Assembly (NCBI RefSeq): GCF_001625325.1
Contig: NZ_JRQQ01000002.1
Location: forward strand, 558,001-622,000
Direction: 5' to 3'
DNA: 64,000 bases
Origin: Croceicoccus estronivorus
GTDB taxonomy: Bacteria > Pseudomonadota > Alphaproteobacteria > Sphingomonadales > Sphingomonadaceae
Positions 36,130 through 44,732 of this stretch are shown in pieces. Position 1 is the first letter of the stretch. Each line of letters begins with the position of its first letter. Both the position numbers and the translations under genes were made by a program. The notes under the pieces are model-generated. The model saw only the letters and a list, made by a program, of their open reading frames with translations. It did no database searches and was not told where the DNA came from.

Positions 36130-37619
36130 GCGAGACTGCCGCGCAGGATGACATCGCCGCCCTGGCCAAAGGGGGGCGAACGAATTTTCTTGGCTTTCTG
36201 CTGCGCCTAGCCGCGCGTCTGCCGTTCCTGTTCATCGCAGGGCGCCTTTATGGCGCGGATGCACTGGGTCGTTTTGCCTACGCGCTGGTGGTTGTGGAAT
36301 TGCTGGGGCAGCTCTGCGCGCTCGGCCAGAAACGGGGCCTTGCCCAATGGCTTTCCCATGCGGAAGACCGCAATCCCGCGAATATCGTCACTGACGGGCT
36401 GTTTCTCGCCACGCTGTTCTCCACTCTGGTCGCAGTTCTGCTCTACCTGTTTCCCATCCCCATGTTTCCCAGCGGGGAATATACAGCGATCGACCGGCTT
36501 CTTCCGCTCGGCATCGTATTCCTTTCATGGACGGAAGTCGCCCTTGCCGCGCAAGCCTATCGTTTCGATATCGGGACGACTGTGCGGGCCCGCGCAATCG
36601 TGGAACCCTGGACGATTTCGATCATGGCCGGGGTCATGTATTTTCTCGCGCCCGACAGCGGGTTGGCAATCGCCTATCTGCTGTCCGTCGCCGCGGCGGC
36701 CGTTACCGCTTTCTTCCCGCTGATACGCACATACGGCCTGCCGCATAAGTGGAAGCCCCATCCCTTGCTGATGTGGCAACTCGTGCGTCAAAGCCTGCCA
36801 CTGGCGACTGCCGATGCTATCGAATGGGGCACGCGGCGGATCGACATTGCCATCCTGGGCCTGTTCGCCTCACCTGCCACCGTGGGTGTCTATTACGTCG
36901 CCCAACAGGTCGCCAGCCTGCCGCAGAAACTGAAGACCAGCTTCGAACCCATTTTGGGCCCGGTGATCACCCGCAACCTCAAGGAAAAGAATTACGCCGC
37001 GATTGCCAAACAGGTTTGCCAGGTCGGTTTCTGGATCACAGCCGCGCAGGCGGGGATTGCCCTGGCCCTGGGCATTCCAGGCGAAGGTGTCATGGGGCTG
37101 GTCGGCCCCAACTTCGTCGCCGGTACGGGGGCCATGGCCCTGTTGCTGGCTGCCGAGGTGGTAGCGGCCACAGCGGTCGTGTCCGAAGCCGCGCTTGTCT
37201 ATGTCGCGCGTATTCGCAATCTGTGGATCTCGCTTTTGACCATCGGATTCCAGGCGCTTGTCAGTGTTGGCTTTATCCTGCTGGTGAAGAATCTTGGCCT
37301 CGGTGAGTTCTATTGGGCGGCTGCGGTGGCTGCGGCCCTCATCGTCGCGTTGGGCGCTTCTTCAGTGGTCAAGGCGTGGCTTCTGGCCCGCATTCTTGGG
37401 GAGCGGATCAACAACTGGCGCTGGGCGCTGGTTTGGGCCGCCGCCCCTGCTACGGTCATTGGCTGGATTGCGACACAGTTGCCCGAATGGATGGAATTGC
37501 TGTTCGGGATACCAGCCATCCTCTTCGCGTATGGATGGATGATCTGGCACAAGGGTTTCGGACCGGAGGACAGAGTTCTCTTCCGCCGCAAGATCGGTCC
37601 GCAGGCAAGCGAAACATAA
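36126..37619 (+). CDS. Polysaccharide/lipid flippase-like membrane protein (MOP superfamily)
   Basis: 497 residues with about 12-14 TM segments, GTG start overlapping gpsA. Resembles Wzx/oligosaccharide flippases of the MATE/MOP superfamily: FLLRLAARLPFLFIAGRLYG, AYALVVVELLGQLCALGQKR, ADAIEWGTRRIDIAILGLFA, GVYYVAQQVASLPQKLK, EVVAATAVVSEAALVYV. It probably moves a lipid-linked saccharide across the inner membrane; the substrate is unknown and no glycosyltransferases are adjacent. Coupling with gpsA may be only positional. Confidence 0.8.
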   Translation: MSETAAQDDIAALAKGGRTNFLGFLLRLAARLPFLFIAGRLYGADALGRFAYALVVVELLGQLCALGQKRGLAQWLSHAEDRNPANIVTDGLFLATLFSTLVAVLLYLFPIPMFPSGEYTAIDRLLPLGIVFLSWTEVALAAQAYRFDIGTTVRARAIVEPWTISIMAGVMYFLAPDSGLAIAYLLSVAAAAVTAFFPLIRTYGLPHKWKPHPLLMWQLVRQSLPLATADAIEWGTRRIDIAILGLFASPATVGVYYVAQQVASLPQKLKTSFEPILGPVITRNLKEKNYAAIAKQVCQVGFWITAAQAGIALALGIPGEGVMGLVGPNFVAGTGAMALLLAAEVVAATAVVSEAALVYVARIRNLWISLLTIGFQALVSVGFILLVKNLGLGEFYWAAAVAAALIVALGASSVVKAWLLARILGERINNWRWALVWAAAPATVIGWIATQLPEWMELLFGIPAILFAYGWMIWHKGFGPEDRVLFRRKIGPQASET

Positions 37620-37710
37620 CGGATCATCGCTGGAAAAGAGCGTTCAGTCGCGGTTCACCGCCAAGACACGAGCCTGCCACGCAATCACCACGCCACCGGA
37701 GCGGACAGCC

Positions 37711-39354
37711 ATGCGCCTTGCCCAATTTACCACCACAACCTGTCTGGCTTCATTGTTGGCTGGATGCGCCACACAGCCGGAAGGCAACGATATCGTCGTG
37801 ACGGGGCAGCGCAACGAAACCACAACTGAAGGCGCGCCGCCCCCTTCACCGCCGCCCGTGAACATTGCCGGTGCTCCTCCCCTCATGGTCAAAGCCGCCC
37901 CAATGCGGGCAGCACCCGGATATTATGTCCCGCCGGTCATGGTCGCGACCGATCCCGGCCGCGAGCGCTACGACGGGGAGAAGATTTCTCCTGTCAAGCT
38001 GACAGTGACAGAGCCTGTTTCAACCTTTTCCGTCGATGTCGATACGGGCTCCTATGCCAACACGCGCCGGTTTCTGACTCAAGGCGCATTGCCCCCCAAA
38101 GATGCCGTCAGAACCGAAGAAATGGTGAATTACTTCCGCTATTCCTATCCTGTTCCCGAAATGCGCAGCGCGCCTTTCACCGTCTCCACCGATCTTGCCC
38201 GGACGCCGTGGAATCCGGAAACCCGCCTCCTCCGCATCGGCCTGCGGGGATACGACCTGCCTCGCAAGGATCGCCCACCCGCCAATCTGGTGTTTCTGGT
38301 CGATGTCTCCGGCTCGATGAACAGCCAGGACAAGTTGCCGCTGGTCAAGGCTGCCTTGTCCGGTCTGGCAGGCGAACTGGGCGAGAAGGACAAGGTTTCC
38401 ATCGTCGTCTATGCCGGTGCGGCCGGAATGGTGCTGGAACCGACCAACGACACGCGCAAGATCCGCGATGCACTCGACCGGCTGCAGGCAGGCGGATCGA
38501 CCGCGGGCGGCGCGGGGCTTCAACTCGCCTACCAGATTGCCGAGGACAATCGCATCCAGGGCGGCGTCAACCGCGTCATTCTCGCCACGGATGGTGATTT
38601 CAATGTCGGGATCAGCAATCGCGATGCGTTGATCGAAATGATCGAGAAAGAGCGCGACAGTGGGATCACGCTGACCACACTGGGTTTCGGCACCGGCAAT
38701 TACAACGAAGCGATGATGGAACAGATCGCCGACCATGGGAACGGCAATTACGCGTATATTGACAGCGCTCTGGAAGCCAGGAAAGTGCTAACCGACGAAA
38801 TGGCCTCGACGTTGTTCACCATCGCCAAGGACGTAAAAATACAGGTGGAGTTCAATCCGGCCTCCGTCAGCCAGTATCGCCTGCTCGGTTACGAGAACCG
38901 CGCCCTGCGCGAAGAGGACTTCGATAATGACAAGGTCGATGCCGGAGAAATCGGTGCCGGGCATCAGGTGACCGCGATTTATGAAATCGTGCCTGCCGGG
39001 GCAAAGGGCTGGATCGGACCGCGTCGCTACGGCGATAAACCCGCCCCGGCAGGAGCCACGAAACCCGGCGAACTGGCCTACGTCAAACTGCGCTACAAAC
39101 TTCCCGATGGGGACACCTCACGCCTCATCGAACGGGTAGTGCCTGCAGCCGGTCTGCAAAATTCCGCTATGCCACATGGCGACATGGCCTTTGCCGCCGC
39201 CGTTGCCGCGTATGGGCAAAAGCTGCGCGGAGATCCATTGCTGGGCGATTTCTCCTATCGCGATATCGCCGCCCTGGCAGGCAAACAGTCGGATTTCTGG
39301 CGGCAGGAGTTTATCCGCCTTACTGCCGTGGCCGACGGGCTTTCCGGCAACTGA
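37711..39354 (+). CDS. von Willebrand factor A lipoprotein (YfbK type)
   Basis: 547 residues. Signal peptide with lipobox LAGC (Cys19), then the short segment NDIVVTGQRNE, which resembles the TonB-box-like motif common in sphingomonad outer-membrane receptors, a Pro-rich linker, a von Willebrand factor N-terminal segment (VSTFSVDVDTGSYANTRRF), a VWA domain with intact MIDAS (DVSGSMN, then GGSTAGG and ATDGDFNVG), and a C-terminal DUF3520-like region (LGYENRALREEDF). It presumably binds a protein partner through Mg2+ at the cell envelope. The OmpA-family gene follows after 44 bp. Confidence 0.88.
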   Translation: MRLAQFTTTTCLASLLAGCATQPEGNDIVVTGQRNETTTEGAPPPSPPPVNIAGAPPLMVKAAPMRAAPGYYVPPVMVATDPGRERYDGEKISPVKLTVTEPVSTFSVDVDTGSYANTRRFLTQGALPPKDAVRTEEMVNYFRYSYPVPEMRSAPFTVSTDLARTPWNPETRLLRIGLRGYDLPRKDRPPANLVFLVDVSGSMNSQDKLPLVKAALSGLAGELGEKDKVSIVVYAGAAGMVLEPTNDTRKIRDALDRLQAGGSTAGGAGLQLAYQIAEDNRIQGGVNRVILATDGDFNVGISNRDALIEMIEKERDSGITLTTLGFGTGNYNEAMMEQIADHGNGNYAYIDSALEARKVLTDEMASTLFTIAKDVKIQVEFNPASVSQYRLLGYENRALREEDFDNDKVDAGEIGAGHQVTAIYEIVPAGAKGWIGPRRYGDKPAPAGATKPGELAYVKLRYKLPDGDTSRLIERVVPAAGLQNSAMPHGDMAFAAAVAAYGQKLRGDPLLGDFSYRDIAALAGKQSDFWRQEFIRLTAVADGLSGN

Positions 39355-39367
39355 ATTGCGCCTTTCC

Positions 39368-39401
39368 CATATCCTCTCCCCTCGTTAAGGGAGAGGATAT
39401 G
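39368..39401 (+). promoter_or_regulatory. Perfect 13-bp hairpin sequestering the OmpA-family start
   Basis: CATATCCTCTCCC (39368-39380) pairs with GGGAGAGGATATG (39389-39401) around the loop CTCGTTAA. The 3' arm contains the whole purine-rich ribosome-binding site and, as its last three bases, the ATG of the OmpA-family gene. The pairing is perfect. It would block initiation unless opened, as in RNA thermometers or translationally coupled genes; it may alternatively protect the 3' end of the VWA mRNA, 14 bases after that stop. Confidence 0.75.
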
Positions 39402-40139
39402 CAATTCGGCCCCGCAATCGCACTGTCTGCCGGAGCGTGCCTGACTGCTTTGTTTGCAGTGGGCGTCGCCCAAACCAGTGCGGATGACATCGCCGTAAAG
39501 CTGCAGGCACAATCCCGGCAGGCCATTGCCCAGGCCGGTGCCCGCGGTGTCACGGCCGATTTCTTCACTGCTGGCGGATGGCCTACCCGGCATCCGGTAC
39601 TTCTGGGCAATGGGAAATTGAATGAATCTACCCGCGCGCATGCGGCAAAGGCCGTCGCCGCCATTCCTGGCGTCGGCAGTGTCCATTGGGCTGACGCGAC
39701 AGGTTTTGGCACTGCCGCGGTGCCTCCTCCCAAGCCCCTTCATTGCCAACGCGATGTCGAGGCTCTGCTACGCGCCCGTACGATCCGCTTCGAAGAAGGG
39801 AGCGCTGCCATTGATCCGGCCAGCCGCGAACTGGTAGGTGAAGTGGCCGAAGCCCTCCGGCCATGCCTGGGTAGCGTGATCGCAATTACCGGCCATACCG
39901 ACAGTTCCGGAAACGAGCCGGGCAATCTCACGCTTTCCCGCGAACGGGCGGAAGCTGTGCAACGCGCCTTGATCCGCCGTGGCATTCCTGCCGACGGACT
40001 ACGCGCGATCGGCGTGGGATCGAGCAAGCCTGTCCCCGGCCTGGACCCGACTGACCCGGCCAACCGGCGGATCGAATTTTCCGTCATCGAAACCGTTCCG
40101 CTCAAGCCGACTCCGGTCGACCAGCCGGGCCCGCGATAG
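39399..40139 (+). CDS. OmpA-family peptidoglycan-binding protein
   Basis: 246 residues. An N-terminal hydrophobic segment (ALSAGACLTALFAVGVAQ) acts as a signal peptide or anchor; next a BON-like half domain (STRAHAAKAVAAIPGVGSVH), a Cys-containing linker, and a C-terminal OmpA domain: IRFEEGSAAIDPASRELV, ITGHTDSSGNEPGNLTLSRE, RAEAVQRALIRRGI, and NRRIEFSV with the peptidoglycan-contact Asp/Arg positions. Likely periplasmic, tethering a membrane to peptidoglycan. Its start lies in the hairpin above. Confidence 0.87.
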   Translation: MQFGPAIALSAGACLTALFAVGVAQTSADDIAVKLQAQSRQAIAQAGARGVTADFFTAGGWPTRHPVLLGNGKLNESTRAHAAKAVAAIPGVGSVHWADATGFGTAAVPPPKPLHCQRDVEALLRARTIRFEEGSAAIDPASRELVGEVAEALRPCLGSVIAITGHTDSSGNEPGNLTLSRERAEAVQRALIRRGIPADGLRAIGVGSSKPVPGLDPTDPANRRIEFSVIETVPLKPTPVDQPGPR

Positions 40140-40147
40140 GAAACCGC

Positions 40148-40261
40148 ATGCCGATCTGGATGGAACTCCTTGTGCTGTCTCTGATTGCTTATGGCCTTGG
40201 CATCGCGATAGGCTGGGGCATATGGGGTCGCTCACGCCCCGACATGGGAGGGAATGCGTAA
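40148..40261 (+). CDS. 37-residue single-TM peptide
   Basis: ATG 40148 to TAA 40261, eight bases after the OmpA-family stop and directly abutting the next start (TAA then ATG). Product: MPIWMELLVLSLIAYGLGIA continuing IGWGIWGRSRPDMGGNA, a single hydrophobic helix with small glycine-spaced positions and a basic tail. Exact packing between two genes of the same strand and a clean TM profile support it. Function unknown. Confidence 0.7.
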   Translation: MPIWMELLVLSLIAYGLGIAIGWGIWGRSRPDMGGNA

Positions 40262-40843
40262 ATGACAGTACTGTTTGAACAATACTGGTGGCTATTCGTC
40301 ATCGCCCTGCTGATCGGGGTAATCATCGCGTGGCGTGTGTTTGGCAAGGGAGGCAAGGCCCGGATAGACACATCATTGACCGCCGACGTGCTTCAGGAAG
40401 GTGCGGCCCCGGCAAAACGCAATCAGGCATTGATCGACGCTCCTCGCACTTCAGCCCAGCCTGAAATGCCGCCCCCTACTCCTCAAGGGATGTCCGGAGT
40501 TGGAACTGCCGTTGCCGCCGCCGTCCAGCATCAGGAACATGAACGCCACGAGGCAGAACACCGCAAGGATGAGGCAGAAGCGGAAGTCAGCACCACAGAG
40601 CGGGCCAGCGACGATCTGACCCGCATCAAAGGCCTCGGCCCGAAGCTGGCCAAATTGTTGCAATCCCTCGGCATTACCCGCTTCGAACAGATCGCTGGAT
40701 GGAACGATGCCGACATCGATCAGATCGATGCCGAACTGGGCAATTTCCGGGGCCGTATCCGGCGCGACAACTGGGTTGAGCAAGCAGGCTATCTGGCAAA
40801 TGGCGATACGGCAGGCTTCGAAGGCCGCTTCGGAAAGTTGTAA
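40262..40843 (+). CDS. Membrane-anchored helix-hairpin-helix protein
   Basis: 193 residues: N-terminal TM helix (YWWLFVIALLIGVIIAWRVF), a Pro/Gln-rich and then charged His/Glu linker, and a C-terminal HhH/H3TH domain (DLTRIKGLGPKLAKLLQSLG followed by ITRFEQIAGW and a second helix pair FRGRIRRDNWVEQA). The domain resembles the predicted 5'-nuclease-like H3TH family (COG3743) but no nuclease catalytic domain is present, so nucleic-acid or protein binding is more likely than cutting. Directly follows the 37-residue peptide gene. Confidence 0.8.
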   Translation: MTVLFEQYWWLFVIALLIGVIIAWRVFGKGGKARIDTSLTADVLQEGAAPAKRNQALIDAPRTSAQPEMPPPTPQGMSGVGTAVAAAVQHQEHERHEAEHRKDEAEAEVSTTERASDDLTRIKGLGPKLAKLLQSLGITRFEQIAGWNDADIDQIDAELGNFRGRIRRDNWVEQAGYLANGDTAGFEGRFGKL

Positions 40844-40945
40844 GCTCGTCGGGCTCACTTCCCTGCCACAAGCGACCGGCAGCAATGCTGCGACGCAGCA
40901 TATGAACGATTGCAGCGAATCGCATTGTGATGTTAGGAAAAGGGC

Positions 40946-41197
40946 ATGGCAGAGAAGAAGAGCCCGTTGAGCAACTTCATCCCGGTCAATCCGGCCGTAT
41001 CGCAGGATTGGCTCGCCACCATGTGGATGATGCCGTTCCAGATGTCGATGGCCTGCTGGGAAAGCTGGATGGCCATGTCGGACAATTATTGCCGCACGGT
41101 TTTCCGTCCGGCATCATTCCACGGCCACGAACACCACAAGCAACTGGAAGTGCCGGACCCGATCATGGAAGACGGCGAACACGACCTGTTTGCCTGA
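40946..41197 (+). CDS. 83-residue orphan protein, Trp/Met-rich
   Basis: 83 residues, no signal peptide. The middle (LATMWMMPFQMSMACWESW) is unusually rich in Trp and Met and could form an amphipathic helix; the C-terminus is acidic and His-rich (FHGHEHHKQLEVPDP). I do not recognise the family. It may belong with the preceding envelope cluster (102-bp gap) or be expressed alone. Codon use looks ordinary for the region. Confidence 0.65.
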   Translation: MAEKKSPLSNFIPVNPAVSQDWLATMWMMPFQMSMACWESWMAMSDNYCRTVFRPASFHGHEHHKQLEVPDPIMEDGEHDLFA

Positions 41198-41325
41198 CCG
41201 GGCACATTCCGCCTTCCATTCCCGATACAATTGACAGCCCTGCTGCGTTAAGCTGGACGAAGTGTTCTGGCCCACGCTAGGGCTTTTGCTTTGTTTCATT
41301 CCAGCTTTGACGAGGCCCCATCAAG

Positions 41326-42321
41326 ATGAGCGCCAATCCGGTTCATCCCGACCATGCCCTTTACGCCGGCGAGCGTCAGGCCCCGGTCATTCCAACAGTC
41401 GATCACTATGCCGGCGCCGAAAAAATGATCCGCAAGGCGCTTGTGTTGCAAGAAGAACTGGGCCCGGTGTTCGATGTCACCGGGGATTGCGAAGATGGGG
41501 CCGCTGCTGGCGAAGAAGAAACCCACGCCCGGATGGTAGCCGGTCTGATCGCTTCCGATGCCAACAAGTTCGGCCAGCTTGGCATGCGCGTTCATGCCCC
41601 GCACCATCCGGCCTGTCATGCCGATATCGACATCCTGCTCGACCGCGCAGGGGACCGGGTCGCGCATATCACCGTTCCCAAGGCAACTTCTGCGGGCGAG
41701 CTGGGTGCGGTAATCGATTATATCCGCGAAGGCTGTGCCCGGCGCGGTATCGAGCGTGAGATACCGATTCATGCGTTGGTGGAAACCCATGGTGCCGTGG
41801 CCGACGTGAAGGTGATGGCCGCTCTGCCGTGGATGCGCGTGCTGGATTTTGGCTTGATGGATTTCATCAGTGCCCACGATGGCGCGATCCCGGCCAGCGC
41901 CATGCGCAGCCCCGGCCAATTCGAACACAAGTTGCTGATCCGGGCCAAAACGGAAATGGTCGCGGCCGCTCTCGCCAACGGGCTAGTCGCGGCTCACAAT
42001 GTCTGCCTCGATCTCAAGAATCCGGATGTGGTGCGCGGCGATGCCAGTCGGGCACGTCTGGAATTCGGCTTCCTGCGCATGTGGAGCATCTATCCGGCCC
42101 AGATCCAGCCCATCGTCGAAGCGATGCGCCCGGACTATAGCGAGGCAGAAGATGCCGCGGCCGTGTTGCTTACGGCTCAGGCAGCCGATTGGGGCCCGAT
42201 TCAATACAAGGGCGAACTCTATGACCGGGCGAGCTATCGCTATTACTGGAAGACGCTGCAACGTGCGCGCATGTCCGGTATTCCCGTCGGTGCGGAAGCA
42301 GAGACAGCGTTTTTCAGTTAA
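41326..42321 (+). CDS. CitE-like CoA-ester lyase (HpcH/HpaI aldolase superfamily)
   Basis: 331 residues. TIM-barrel lyase of the malyl-/citramalyl-/citryl-CoA lyase group: VFDVTGDCEDGAAAGEEETH with the Mg-binding acidic residue, RVHAPHHPACHADIDILLD, ITVPKATSAGELG, IPIHALVETHGAV with catalytic Glu, and FGLMDFISAHDGA. Divergent from typical malyl-CoA lyases in the N-terminal motif, so the exact CoA thioester cannot be named. First gene of the 41-52 kb catabolic region and the only one there on + apart from the cyclase. Confidence 0.83.
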   Translation: MSANPVHPDHALYAGERQAPVIPTVDHYAGAEKMIRKALVLQEELGPVFDVTGDCEDGAAAGEEETHARMVAGLIASDANKFGQLGMRVHAPHHPACHADIDILLDRAGDRVAHITVPKATSAGELGAVIDYIREGCARRGIEREIPIHALVETHGAVADVKVMAALPWMRVLDFGLMDFISAHDGAIPASAMRSPGQFEHKLLIRAKTEMVAAALANGLVAAHNVCLDLKNPDVVRGDASRARLEFGFLRMWSIYPAQIQPIVEAMRPDYSEAEDAAAVLLTAQAADWGPIQYKGELYDRASYRYYWKTLQRARMSGIPVGAEAETAFFS

Positions 42322-42330
42322 GCGCGCGCC

Positions 42331-43164
42331 TTAAGTTTCGTCCACGACCGGATTTGCCAGAGTACCCAGCACCCCGATGGACACTTCGACCTCATCCCCG
42401 CCCTTCATATAGAGCGGGGGCGTACGTCCGGCACCGACCCCTCCCGGTGTGCCCGTAGCTATCACATCGCCCGGGACAAGCTCTGTAAAGGTCGAACAAT
42501 AGGCAATGATGGCTGCGACGTCATGGATCATGTCCGAAACAGGCTGATCCTGCACAATCTCTCCATTCAACACTGTCCGCACTCTATGCGCCCCGAGATC
42601 CTGAATTTCATCAGGCGTCACCAGTGCCGGGCCGAAACCACCGGTGCCGGGAAAGTTCTTGCCCGGAGTGAACTGGCTGTTGTGCCTCTGCCAATCGCGG
42701 GCGGAGGCATCGTGAAAGATTGAATAACCGGCGATATGTTCCAGCGCATTCTCCCGTTGGATACGCCGCCCCGCCTTTCCGATCACGATGGCCAATTCGC
42801 CTTCGAAATCAAAGGCGGTGCTTTCACGCGGGCGAACGAGCGGGTGCCCGGCAGCGACCAGAGTGTTTGCCCAGCGTGTAAAGATCGCAGGGTACCCTTT
42901 TTGCTCACGCCCCATTTCCTCGACATGGCTCGCATAGTTCAGGCCCACGCAAAGTATCTTTCCGGGGTTTGGAATAACCGGGAGCAGGGATAATTCGGAA
43001 AGGGAAAACATTCTGCCCGAAGAGAGATCGGGCAATGTGCCAGCCGCAATTGCATCGACAAGATATGACGGCTCACCAGGCACACCGCAATCAGCGACCA
43101 ATTCTCCCTCGAGCCTGCCGAAACTGGACACCCCGTCCGGCCGCTTGAAACTGACGTAACGCAT
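42331..43164 (-). CDS. Fumarylacetoacetate hydrolase-family protein
   Basis: 277 residues. FAH-domain hydrolase/hydratase: KILCVGLNYASHVEEMG, AIFTRWANTLVAAGHPLV, STAFDFEGELAIVIGKAG with the metal-binding acidic residues, GYSIFHDASARDWQ, GTPGGVGAGRTPP. Members hydrolyse C-C bonds in 1,3-diketones or hydrate dienoates in aromatic meta-cleavage and related pathways. ATG 43164 has GGGAG upstream. Convergent with the CitE-like gene. Confidence 0.87.
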   Translation of the reverse strand: MRYVSFKRPDGVSSFGRLEGELVADCGVPGEPSYLVDAIAAGTLPDLSSGRMFSLSELSLLPVIPNPGKILCVGLNYASHVEEMGREQKGYPAIFTRWANTLVAAGHPLVRPRESTAFDFEGELAIVIGKAGRRIQRENALEHIAGYSIFHDASARDWQRHNSQFTPGKNFPGTGGFGPALVTPDEIQDLGAHRVRTVLNGEIVQDQPVSDMIHDVAAIIAYCSTFTELVPGDVIATGTPGGVGAGRTPPLYMKGGDEVEVSIGVLGTLANPVVDET

Positions 43165-43218
43165 AGTGCAACTCCCGGAGATGTGAATTCGGTTCGTTTC
43201 CGGAACCTTCCGCTCAAC

Positions 43219-43716
43219 TCAGTGGCCAGGCAAAGTGCCGGAATTGCGACGACGCCAGGTTATCCGCACGAGATCGTCGCCCGTTTCCGCTTCCAGGAAC
43301 AGCAAGTCCCCGTCGAAACCATAGCGCCGCGGCTGATCGACAGCGGCGAAATTGGGGTACCATGCGCCCTCGACATGGTGAGTCACGACACCTTCTGCGG
43401 CGTCCACGCTGTAGGTTCCAAAATACCCGGTATAGGCTCGCAACGAACGCCCGAGATCCTCATCCGACACATGGTAGATCGTCGGCGCGTCCAGCAACGG
43501 CCGGTTTGCCATCGACAGATGGCAGCTCATATGCCCGTCCGCACTGTACATGATGATGCCTATCGCATCTTTTCCGAACGGATGGCTGACAGTCCCATCG
43601 GGATGGAAGGTTTCCCAACAGACCAGTTCCCATCCACCGACCAGGGCGCGAACAATATCGGCATCTCCCGTTTTCGAAGCCATTTCAGGTATCGAAACAG
43701 AAGTGGGTTCGCTCAT
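43219..43716 (-). CDS. Lipocalin-like domain protein
   Basis: 165 residues from ATG 43716 (GGGAG upstream; ATG 43737 would add seven). Lipocalin_5-type: ADIVRALVGGWELVCWETF, MYSADGHMSCHLSMANR, RAYTGYFGTYSVDAAEG, FLEAETGDDLVRITWRR. Such proteins occur in sphingomonad and rhizobial catabolic clusters and may bind or transform a hydrophobic metabolite; no catalytic function has been shown for this type. Likely co-transcribed with the FAH gene. Confidence 0.8.
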   Translation of the reverse strand: MSEPTSVSIPEMASKTGDADIVRALVGGWELVCWETFHPDGTVSHPFGKDAIGIIMYSADGHMSCHLSMANRPLLDAPTIYHVSDEDLGRSLRAYTGYFGTYSVDAAEGVVTHHVEGAWYPNFAAVDQPRRYGFDGDLLFLEAETGDDLVRITWRRRNSGTLPGH

Positions 43717-43838
43717 CGACTTATCTCCCGGCGACATCCCGGGCTACCGGGCATCACATGTGTTCCTCTACAGGGACGCTCGGGCCTGCAACCGTACCTG
43801 TCAAGCCAAAGCCGGACTGCAATCGGTATTCGGGCAAA

Positions 43839-44627
43839 TCAGAACGTGCCCGGATAGGCCCCACCGTCCAGCAGGATGTTCTGCCCATTGATATAACCAG
43901 CCTGTTTGCTGGCGAGGAACGCACAGGTCGCGCCAAATTCTTCAGGATGCCCGATCCGGCCGGTTGGGTTGGCCGTTGCCAGTTCCTTCCATGCCTGTTC
44001 AAAGGAAACACCGCGTCTTTCAGCCGATGCCCTGGCAAGAGCACGCAACCGGTCGGTTTCGAATTGCCCCGGTAACAGGTTGTTGATCGTCACCCCGTTT
44101 TTCGCGACTTCTCGCGCAAGCCCTGCGACAAATCCCGTCAAGCCCGACCGCGCCCCGTTGGACAGGCCCAGCAAGGCAATCGGCGCTTTGACTGCTCCGG
44201 AAGTGATGTTGACAATCCGTCCCCAGCCTTTGCCCTGCATGGCCTCGATGACATCACGGATGAGAAGGATCGGTGCGATCATGTTGCTGGAAAGGGCCCT
44301 TTGCCAATCTTCCTCATCCCAATCCGTAAACTGCCCTGGCGGCGGACCGGCGGCATTGGTCACGAGGATATCCGGTTCAGGACAAGCTTCGAGCAATGCA
44401 TAGCGGCCTGCTGATGTGGTTACATCGGCACAGATACTTGCCACCGGACGACCGATAGCTTCCGCCAGTTCATCGGCGGTGAGGCCAAGCGTTTCCGCTG
44501 TCCGCCCATTTATGGTTACATCGGCGCCAGCCTTGGCCAGCGCGAGGGCACAGGCCTTCCCTAACCCTTGCGAAGAGCCGCAAACCAGCGCCTTGCGCCC
44601 GGCAAGGCCATAATCGAGTTCGTGCAT
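43839..44627 (-). CDS. SDR-family oxidoreductase with a substituted catalytic motif
   Basis: 262 residues. Rossmann fold with VCGSSQGLGKACALALAKAG binding NAD(P), NAAG core motif, and active-site Ser in NITSGAVKAP. The expected Tyr-xxx-Lys position reads LLGLSNGARSGL, i.e. neither Tyr nor Lys is present in the standard place. Substituted SDRs of this kind are annotated as 3-oxoacyl-ACP reductase-like, and their activity is doubtful or different. AAGGAG upstream of ATG 44627. Part of the minus-strand catabolic set. Confidence 0.82.
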   Translation of the reverse strand: MHELDYGLAGRKALVCGSSQGLGKACALALAKAGADVTINGRTAETLGLTADELAEAIGRPVASICADVTTSAGRYALLEACPEPDILVTNAAGPPPGQFTDWDEEDWQRALSSNMIAPILLIRDVIEAMQGKGWGRIVNITSGAVKAPIALLGLSNGARSGLTGFVAGLAREVAKNGVTINNLLPGQFETDRLRALARASAERRGVSFEQAWKELATANPTGRIGHPEEFGATCAFLASKQAGYINGQNILLDGGAYPGTF

Positions 44628-44732
44628 CCATGCCTCTCCTTCTCTGGACCTATCATGGCACAGGACATGGCGGAGGCCAGCCGGTTCATGCCCGAGGCCA
44701 CAAAACCCCGGGCATCAAAACAATTTCAGCGC

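Noticed and set aside
41231-41290. TTGACA and a GCCC/GGGC-TTTT hairpin before the CitE-like gene
   Set aside because: No matching -10 at proper spacing and the stem has only four base pairs, so neither a promoter nor a terminator is supported well enough.
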